From NCBI GenBank assembly GCA_023259115.1, contig JAHFQW010000018.1, positions 1 to 32,064 on the forward strand: 32,064 bases of DNA. The letters run 5' to 3'. Under the pieces are notes generated by a model. The model was not told the origin of the DNA. It made no database searches and saw only the letters and a list, made by a program, of their open reading frames with translations. Below are positions 26,033 through 32,064 of the stretch, in pieces. Positions within the stretch are counted from its first letter, which is position 1. Every line of letters starts with the position of its first letter. A program made the position numbers and the translations under genes. The DNA comes from an archaeon. GTDB lineage: Archaea; Nanobdellota; Nanobdellia; Woesearchaeales; GW2011-AR9.

Positions 26033-27601
26033 ATGAAAAAAATAAATGTAGTATGTGTGTTTTTGTTGGGTGTCTTATTGCTATTGATTGTTTCTAGTTG
26101 TGGGTTGCAGCCGGGCAAGAGTGTGTTTGTGGGTAATGCGGTGGCAGGATATTCTAATAGCGGATGTGTTAAAGGACTGTGGTATTATCAGGTTAATGGA
26201 AAAGTAGTGGGTAGAGATACGGGATGTACTACGATGAATGATCAAGGAGTGAATGGAAAAGAAAAGCCTTGGTGTCCAATTCAGATGGTGAATCAAAATG
26301 GCAAACAGGTGTATGTGGGCCAGAGTGGGATGATGTGGCAATCCTGCTCAATGGAAAAAGTGGGGCTCTCTGAAGAGGAGATGAAAAAACAGGGGATAGG
26401 GTATGGTGGGAGTTCTTGTACGGATTCGGATAATGGATTAAACTATTTGGTAAAAGGAGTGTTAACGACCCCCTCTGGAGAAGACTTTGAGGATTTTTGT
26501 AGTTTGGGTGCGGGAGGGAGTGCTGGTGCGGGCGTAAAAAAACCAACTTCGAGTTATGTATATGAATATTATTGTTTTGATGATAAAACAAAAACGGGTG
26601 GTACGGAGATTGTGAAGTGTGAGAATGGTTGCGAGGATGGAAAATGTTTACCTTGTACTCCAATTGTTTTTGCTGATGCGAATTTGGAGTGGGCAGTTAA
26701 ACAACAGATGAATGTTGCTCAAACGGAAAAAGTGTGTGCGGAGAAAGCTAAGGGAGTTAGTAATTTAGAGTTATCGAGCTTAGGAATTGAGAATTTAGGG
26801 GGATTAGAGTATTTTACTAATTTGCAATCACTTAATTTAGGGTATAACACTATTACTAATGTAACTCCATTAAAAGGGTTGGTTAATCTTAAAGAGTTGT
26901 CTTTGGAAGGAAATACCGTGGGAGATATTAAAGCACTGGGTGGCTTGACTAATTTGCACACGCTGACTTTGAGTTATAATATGGTTAATGATGTTGGGCC
27001 GTTGAAGGGGTTGATTAATTTACAAGATCTCTTTTTAGGTTCTAATCAGATTAAGGATGTTAGTGCGCTGAGTGGTTTGGTCAAGTTAAAATCTCTTAAT
27101 CTTGTGCTTAATAAAGTGAGTGATATTAGTGCGTTGAGTGGGATGATAAATCTAGAGGAGTTACATTTGGGTTCTAATCAAATTGTGGACGTGACTGGGT
27201 TGAAAGGGTTGGTTTCTTTGCATTGGTTGTTTCTTTCGAATAACATGATTAAAGATATTAGTGGGTTGAGCGGCTTAGTTAATCTTGAGGCGATTTTTTT
27301 AGAGAATAATCAGGTGGCTGATGTAGGGGCGTTGAAAAATGATGTTAAACTAGAGGTATTATATTTAGGAGTTAATATGATTGCGGATGTTACACCATTG
27401 AAAAATGCGGTAAATATGCAGATTCTAGGACTTAATAATAATAACATTCAAGATATTAGTTCGTTGAATGGCTTGGTGAATTTACAACAGTTTACATTGG
27501 GAAATAATCCATTGCAATATCCTCTGCAGGTTTGTTCTTTTATGAAGGGGCTGAAGAATAAAGGAACCTATATTGATGGGTTTGATTTTAGTAAGTGTTA
27601 A
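26033..27601 (+). CDS. Secreted/lipoprotein-like leucine-rich-repeat protein with N-terminal Cys-rich module
   Basis: MKKINVVCVFLLGVLLLLIVSSCG signal with lipobox-like VSSC; C-terminal ~22-aa LRRs (GLVNLKELSLEGNTVGDIKALG GLTNLHTLTLSYNMVNDVGPLK ...). Track start 25991 is upstream of the likely signal peptide. Confidence 0.88.
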   Translation: MKKINVVCVFLLGVLLLLIVSSCGLQPGKSVFVGNAVAGYSNSGCVKGLWYYQVNGKVVGRDTGCTTMNDQGVNGKEKPWCPIQMVNQNGKQVYVGQSGMMWQSCSMEKVGLSEEEMKKQGIGYGGSSCTDSDNGLNYLVKGVLTTPSGEDFEDFCSLGAGGSAGAGVKKPTSSYVYEYYCFDDKTKTGGTEIVKCENGCEDGKCLPCTPIVFADANLEWAVKQQMNVAQTEKVCAEKAKGVSNLELSSLGIENLGGLEYFTNLQSLNLGYNTITNVTPLKGLVNLKELSLEGNTVGDIKALGGLTNLHTLTLSYNMVNDVGPLKGLINLQDLFLGSNQIKDVSALSGLVKLKSLNLVLNKVSDISALSGMINLEELHLGSNQIVDVTGLKGLVSLHWLFLSNNMIKDISGLSGLVNLEAIFLENNQVADVGALKNDVKLEVLYLGVNMIADVTPLKNAVNMQILGLNNNNIQDISSLNGLVNLQQFTLGNNPLQYPLQVCSFMKGLKNKGTYIDGFDFSKC

Positions 27602-27689
27602 AACCAATAGTCCTATGGTCCCTTTATGGGTTCGAGAATAAGATTTTCTGCCATAAGCTTTATGTAGGTTGTTTGATTTTTGTTTTTTT

Positions 27690-29081
27690 ATGTCAAGTAA
27701 GCCAAGTAAGTCCAGTCTTTCTACCACTTCTAGTCATTCTATTATCTCAGGTGATTCTATCACTTCTAGCACTTCTATCTATGAGCCACGGGAGGATTCG
27801 TATTTGTTGCAGCGTTATATTCGTGAATATGCGTTTGGCAGAGTGTTGGATATGGGGACGGGGTCAGGAATTTTGGCGTTGAGTGCTATAATGAATCCAA
27901 ATGTGCGGGAAGTGGTGGCGGTGGATATCAATTTGGACGCGGTGGATGCGCTGAGGGAGAAGGTGAAGAAGGAGAGGCTGCGCAAGATGACGATTATTGA
28001 GAGTGATTTGTTTGCAAAAGTGGATGGGCAGTTTCATCTTATTGTGTTTAATCCGCCGTATTTGCCACAAGATGTGATTGGTGGGGAAGGCAGAGAGGAA
28101 GGTCGAGGGGCGAGAGTTATTTCTGATGCGGCGTTATATGGTGGTAAAAAAGGGTGGGAGATTAGCGATAGGTTTTTTTCTGAAGTGGGAAAATATTTGT
28201 TTGCGGAAGGGATGGTGTTGTTTTTGTTTTCTTCTCTGACGAATAAAGAGAAGGTGGAGGAGATTCTGGTGCACAATATGATGGAGTTTCGAGAACTTGA
28301 GCGATTGAAGATTCCATTTGAGGAGTTGTATGTATATGAGGTTCGTAAATCGGGGCTTTTGCGAGAATTGGAGAAGAAGGCGATTGAGGGGATTCATTAT
28401 TTTGCGAAAGGAAGTCGAGGAGTTATTTTTGTGGGAAAGCATAATTTAAGCACGCGGGTGAAGAAGATGATTCCGTTGACGCCTCGGTTTCAAACAGTGG
28501 CGATTAAGGTTGAGAATTTGGCAAGTAAGGCGGAAGGGACGATACGCAGCGAGGCACTTTGGTTAGAGCGGTTGAATGCGGAGGGGATTGGACCTCGGTT
28601 GTTGTTTGCAGGAGAAGTGGAAGGGGAGGAATATGTGGTGTATGAGTTTGTGGAGGGGGAGTATTTGGAGGATTGGCTGGCGGGTGCTGATACGAAAGAG
28701 GTGGAAGTTGTTTTTACGCGCGTATTAGAGCAGTGTTTTGTGCTGGATTTACTTAAAGTGTCTAAAGAAGAGATGCATAGGCCATTGAAGCATGTGATTG
28801 TGCAGCAAAATTTACATCCAATATTGATTGATTTTGAGCGAACAAAAGCGACAGAGAAGCCACAGAATGTGACGCAGTTTTTAGAATATATTTGTCGAGT
28901 GGAAAAAGAGTTGGAGAAAAAAGAGATTCGGTTTTCGGTTGCGAAAGTGCGGGAGGCGGCTCGTTTGTATAAGTCGTTGTTAAATCGAGAACAGTTTGAG
29001 TGTATTATTGATTTGTTGTTCGCGAAAGAGGGTAAGGGTGGTTGTGATAATGATAGTGGCCGTGGGGTGAAGAAGGTATGA
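27690..29081 (+). CDS. Fusion: HemK2/Mtq2-type methyltransferase + COG2112-like atypical protein kinase domain
   Basis: 463 aa from ATG 27690 (TATA-like gctttatgta 27655-27666). N-half: YEPREDSYLLQRYIREYAFGRVLDMGTGSGILALSA...FHLIVFNPPYLPQD (NPPY). C-half: VAIKVENLASKAEGTIRSEALWLERLNAEGIGPRLLFAGEVEGEEYVVYEFVEGEYLEDWL...MHRPLKHVIVQQNLHPILIDFERTKATEKPQNVTQFL. Confidence 0.88.
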   Translation: MSSKPSKSSLSTTSSHSIISGDSITSSTSIYEPREDSYLLQRYIREYAFGRVLDMGTGSGILALSAIMNPNVREVVAVDINLDAVDALREKVKKERLRKMTIIESDLFAKVDGQFHLIVFNPPYLPQDVIGGEGREEGRGARVISDAALYGGKKGWEISDRFFSEVGKYLFAEGMVLFLFSSLTNKEKVEEILVHNMMEFRELERLKIPFEELYVYEVRKSGLLRELEKKAIEGIHYFAKGSRGVIFVGKHNLSTRVKKMIPLTPRFQTVAIKVENLASKAEGTIRSEALWLERLNAEGIGPRLLFAGEVEGEEYVVYEFVEGEYLEDWLAGADTKEVEVVFTRVLEQCFVLDLLKVSKEEMHRPLKHVIVQQNLHPILIDFERTKATEKPQNVTQFLEYICRVEKELEKKEIRFSVAKVREAARLYKSLLNREQFECIIDLLFAKEGKGGCDNDSGRGVKKV

Positions 29082-31123
29082 AGTATGCAGATGTTCCTAT
29101 TTTGATGTATCATGATATTGGATTGGCAACGAGTGAGTGGTGTGTGTCTGAAGAAAATTTTACGCAACAGATGATGCTGTTGAAACAGAGGGGATATCGC
29201 ACGATGAGTTTATCTGAGTTGAAAGAGGGGGTGGAGGAAGAGATTGAGGGGAGAGGGCGAGCGCTTGTAGGAAACGCGGTGGTTATTACGTTTGATGATG
29301 CGCGGCGGGGAGTGTATAGTGTTGCGTATCCGTTGTTGCAGCGTTTGGGGTTTAAGGCTACTATATATATAGTGCCAAAATGGATTGAGGGGGAGGGTGT
29401 TCCACGTGAGGAGTTGTATTCTGGGTTTTTGAATTGGAATCAATTACGAGATTTGGCATTGGCGGGTTGGGAGATGGGGAGCCATTCGCTGAAACATCAA
29501 GATTTGAGGGTTCTTTCTGAGGAACAGTTAGTAACGGATTTGATGGAGGCGCAGGGTATAATTCATCGCCAGACGATGCAACATGCTCGGCATTTTTGTT
29601 ATCCTTATGGGAAATATACTGAATCGGTTTTGCAGATTGTACAGAAGAGGTATAGTACGGGTGTGAGTGTGCATAAAGGTTTTGCGAAGAAACGAGGAGA
29701 ATTTGCACGGCAGTGGGTGTTGCGGAATACGACGCTTTCTTTGTTTGAGCGGTTGCTCTCTCGACCAAGGATATCTTTGTGTATGATTGTGAAAAATGAA
29801 GAGCAGTTTTTAGGTGATTGTTTGAAATCGGTTGCGGGGTTGGTTGATGAGATGATTGTTGTTGATACGGGTTCGGTTGATGGGACTAAAGAAATTGCGC
29901 TTAACGCGGGAGCTAGAGTGTTTGATTTTGGGTGGTGTAATGATTTTTCTTCTGCACGCAATGAAGCGTTGAAGTATGTGACAGGGGATTGGATTTTAGT
30001 ATTGGATGCGGATGAGGTGCTGGTGCGGGAAGATCATGGAGTGATTTTAGAGGCGGTGAATGAGTGGGGGGTGAGTGGGTATCGTGTTCTTACAAAGAAT
30101 TATAGCAATCAGTCGGGGGTGAGTAATTGGGTTGCTTGTGCTGCAAATGAGGTGTATGCCCAAGGGTTTTCTGGCTGGCATCCTTCGTTGAAAGTGAGGT
30201 TGTTTCAGAAGCGCGAGGGAGTGATCTTTGAAGGAGCAGTGCATGAGATGGTGGATGGTTCTATTACTGGGCTGAAGGGAAGAATCGAGGAGTTACCTGT
30301 AGTGGTGCATCATTATGGAGCGTTGCGAGGTAGTGAGGATATGCGAGGGAGTAGGGGTACGAGTGAAAGGGAGAGGGAGGATAGTGGGGATAGTAAGGAT
30401 AGAGAAAATAGGGAGGAGAAGAAGAGGGAGATGTATATTGCGCTGGCGCAGAAAAAAATTGAGAATGATCCTGAAGATGGCAAGGCGTATTTTGAGTTAG
30501 GTGTGCAGTATAAAGAGAGAGGGGAATTTGGGAAAGCGGAAGAGATGCTACGCCGTGCGGTGAGTTTAGTGGGAGAGGAGACGGTGATACCTTTGCTTAA
30601 TTTAGGGATTGTGCTGCATAAACAGCAGAAGTGGCGAGAGGCGGAGAATGTGTATGCGGAGGTGGTTGAGCGAGGTAGCGGGGCGAGTGGATGCGCCGAG
30701 GCGTATTTTGGGTTAGGGTTTTGCGCGCTGCGACAGGGACGATTGAATGATGCGCGGGATGATTTTGAGAAAGCGGTGGCGGCAAAAGAAGGGTATCTGG
30801 ATGCGCTGATTAATTTAGGATCTGTCTATGAACGTTTGGAGTTGTACCCGCAAGCGATTAAGGTATTAGCTCGAGCGATTACGCTACACCCTCGTAATGG
30901 GATGGCGTATTATAATTTAGGTGTGGTATATGAGAACGTATTTGCGATTCCTAAAGCAATTATGTGTTATAAGAAAGCAATTGAACTGAGGTATGTGCGT
31001 TTGGAGGAGTTGCGGGAAAAAGTTGTGAAGATGGAGACGTTTTTGAGAGAGGAAGAGAAGCATAGGAAAGAGGAGAAGAGTTTGGATGAAGGGAAGAGAA
31101 GTTTATCTCCAAAAGAGGATTAG
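29078..31123 (+). CDS. Fusion: polysaccharide deacetylase (NodB) + GT2 glycosyltransferase + TPR domain
   Basis: 681 aa; PILMYHDIG, AVVITFDDARRGVYSVAYPLL, GSHSLKHQDL; RISLCMIVKNEEQFLGDCLKSVAGLVDEMIVVDTGSVDGT...LDADEVL; TPRs (AYFELGVQYKERGEFGKAEEMLRRAVSL ...). ATGA overlap with the upstream CDS. Confidence 0.93.
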   Translation: MKYADVPILMYHDIGLATSEWCVSEENFTQQMMLLKQRGYRTMSLSELKEGVEEEIEGRGRALVGNAVVITFDDARRGVYSVAYPLLQRLGFKATIYIVPKWIEGEGVPREELYSGFLNWNQLRDLALAGWEMGSHSLKHQDLRVLSEEQLVTDLMEAQGIIHRQTMQHARHFCYPYGKYTESVLQIVQKRYSTGVSVHKGFAKKRGEFARQWVLRNTTLSLFERLLSRPRISLCMIVKNEEQFLGDCLKSVAGLVDEMIVVDTGSVDGTKEIALNAGARVFDFGWCNDFSSARNEALKYVTGDWILVLDADEVLVREDHGVILEAVNEWGVSGYRVLTKNYSNQSGVSNWVACAANEVYAQGFSGWHPSLKVRLFQKREGVIFEGAVHEMVDGSITGLKGRIEELPVVVHHYGALRGSEDMRGSRGTSEREREDSGDSKDRENREEKKREMYIALAQKKIENDPEDGKAYFELGVQYKERGEFGKAEEMLRRAVSLVGEETVIPLLNLGIVLHKQQKWREAENVYAEVVERGSGASGCAEAYFGLGFCALRQGRLNDARDDFEKAVAAKEGYLDALINLGSVYERLELYPQAIKVLARAITLHPRNGMAYYNLGVVYENVFAIPKAIMCYKKAIELRYVRLEELREKVVKMETFLREEEKHRKEEKSLDEGKRSLSPKED

Positions 31124-31776
31124 TAAAATTCTGTTTTGCCTTCGAGCTGGATGCCTTGGTTGAGTTTGATGGGACGCCAGCTGTCTTGCACGAGTGTGGC
31201 ATCAAGCCAGTTGGCGAGTTCTTGGGGATTGCCGATGGTTGCGGAGAGACCGATGAGTTGGGGTCTTATGAGCATTTTGAGCAGAGTGAGAATGATTTCT
31301 AAAGTGGGGCCTCTACTTGGGTCGTTGAGAAGATGGATTTCATCGATGACTACGGTTTTGATTTCGTTGAGCCAAGAGACACGATGCCGGAGAAGGGAGT
31401 CGAGTTTTTCGGTTGTGAGAATTAAGAGGTGGTAGTTTGCAAGATAAGGAGAGTCGGAGTCGATGTCGCCGGTGGCTATGGTGACTTTGAATTCGGTTGA
31501 CTGGAAGAGAGCTTGATATTCTTTGAATTTTTCGTTGGCAAGAGCTTTGAGGGGGACGAGGTAGATGGCTTTGCTTGATTTTGTGGTGTTGAATGTGTTG
31601 CAGATAGCCATGGTGGCGATGAGGGTTTTGCCGGAGGCGGTGGGAGCGCAGATCAGTTGGGATTTATGTTTTAGGAGGTCGGCGTGGATGGCTTTTTCTT
31701 GGATGGGGGTAAGAGAGCTGAGTTTAGAGTAGAATTGGTGGAAGTACGTGGGAAGGGGGAGGTCTTTTGGGTTCAT
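31120..31776 (-). CDS. Hel308/Ski2-like helicase, RecA domain 1 only
   Basis: 218 aa; LTPIQEKAIHADLL, APTASGKTL, LVPLKALANEKFKEY, VVIDEIHLLND, LIGLSATIGNPQELANWLDATLVQDSWRPIKLNQGIQ, then stop. No second RecA domain in the window. Confidence 0.85.
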   Translation of the reverse strand: MNPKDLPLPTYFHQFYSKLSSLTPIQEKAIHADLLKHKSQLICAPTASGKTLIATMAICNTFNTTKSSKAIYLVPLKALANEKFKEYQALFQSTEFKVTIATGDIDSDSPYLANYHLLILTTEKLDSLLRHRVSWLNEIKTVVIDEIHLLNDPSRGPTLEIILTLLKMLIRPQLIGLSATIGNPQELANWLDATLVQDSWRPIKLNQGIQLEGKTEFY

Positions 31777-31802
31777 ACTAGCGTATCTGGGGAGAACTAT
31801 TA

Positions 31803-32055
31803 TAGAAGGGTTTGATTAACTTTATAAAACTTGTCAAACCCCTCTAAGAAGTATACCAACGAACCTATTTTTTAATTAAAATAGTTATGTTCGTTGTACA
31901 AGAAAACAAACAACGATTTGTTTTCTGTACAGAAAATAAGTTATTTCTTATTTTCTTGTATATACAAAGGCACTAGCTATTTTTGGAATTAATTAGTGCC
32001 TTTGGTATACTTTGAATAATTGATGAATAATAGGGGTTATTCAAAGTCCTCTATA
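31803..32055. repeat. Copy 2 of the two-hairpin palindromic element, split by an inserted segment
   Basis: Hairpin 1: gggtttga (31808-31815)/tcaaaccc (31834-31841). Hairpin 2: actttgaata (32009-32018)/tattcaaagt (32038-32047). Flanks match copy 1 (tttgattaac, cttgtcaaac, ctctaagaag, tgatgaata, ttattcaaagtcctct). Confidence 0.82.
31849..32012. mobile_element. Candidate MITE-like palindrome-rich insertion inside palindromic element copy 2
   Basis: Perfect 11-bp terminal inverted repeats AAGTATACCAA (31849-31859)/TTGGTATACTT (32002-32012); internal hairpins 31857-31864/31889-31896 with inner 31865-31871/31878-31884; 31901-31910/31917-31926; 31931-31940/31947-31956; 31965-31975/31994-32004. Confidence 0.65.
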
Positions 32056-32064
32056 TATACCAAT

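Noticed and set aside
27601-27665. tRNA T-arm-like gggttcgagaa after the LRR gene
   Set aside because: No D-arm, anticodon arm or acceptor complement can be assembled around it.
28490-29167. 225-aa minus-strand ORF
   Set aside because: Antisense to the methyltransferase-kinase fusion, Ser/Asn-rich low-information sequence, no motifs.
31803-32064. CRISPR-like array
   Set aside because: The units are different hairpins rather than identical direct repeats with spacers; no cas genes in the window.

Overview
The window reads as a compact archaeal chromosome segment. Archaeal-type uS2, RadB, aMBF1, STT3/AglB, a HemK2-type methyltransferase and a Hel308-type helicase fragment suggest a DPANN/Woesearchaeota-like lineage, but lineage is inference only. 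Positions ~1-20926 are mostly a minus-strand surface-glycan / N-glycosylation island: GT4, GT2, DUF2304, an STT3 oligosaccharyltransferase with a C-terminal parvulin domain, GT-C/GT39 membrane proteins, a PAP2 + UbiA (DPPR-synthase-like) pair, and a membrane thioredoxin-like protein. It also contains an ATP-citrate lyase AclA/AclB pair. Positions ~21065-31123 are plus-strand: RadB, uS2, YvcK/CofD-like, HAD, sugar nucleotidyltransferase, an LRR lipoprotein, a HemK2-like methyltransferase fused to a kinase-like domain, and a deacetylase-GT2-TPR fusion. A minus-strand half-helicase follows. The most unusual signals are: (1) a two-hairpin palindromic element inserted in frame inside a glycosyltransferase gene, with a second intergenic copy that is itself interrupted by a ~164 bp palindrome-rich segment with 11-bp perfect terminal inverted repeats; (2) a second dense hairpin cluster at 3.87-4.24 kb; (3) the STT3-parvulin fusion; (4) the methyltransferase-kinase fusion; (5) a Hel308-like ORF containing only RecA domain 1. 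No rRNA, convincing tRNA or CRISPR array was seen. All calls are by eye; no searches were run.
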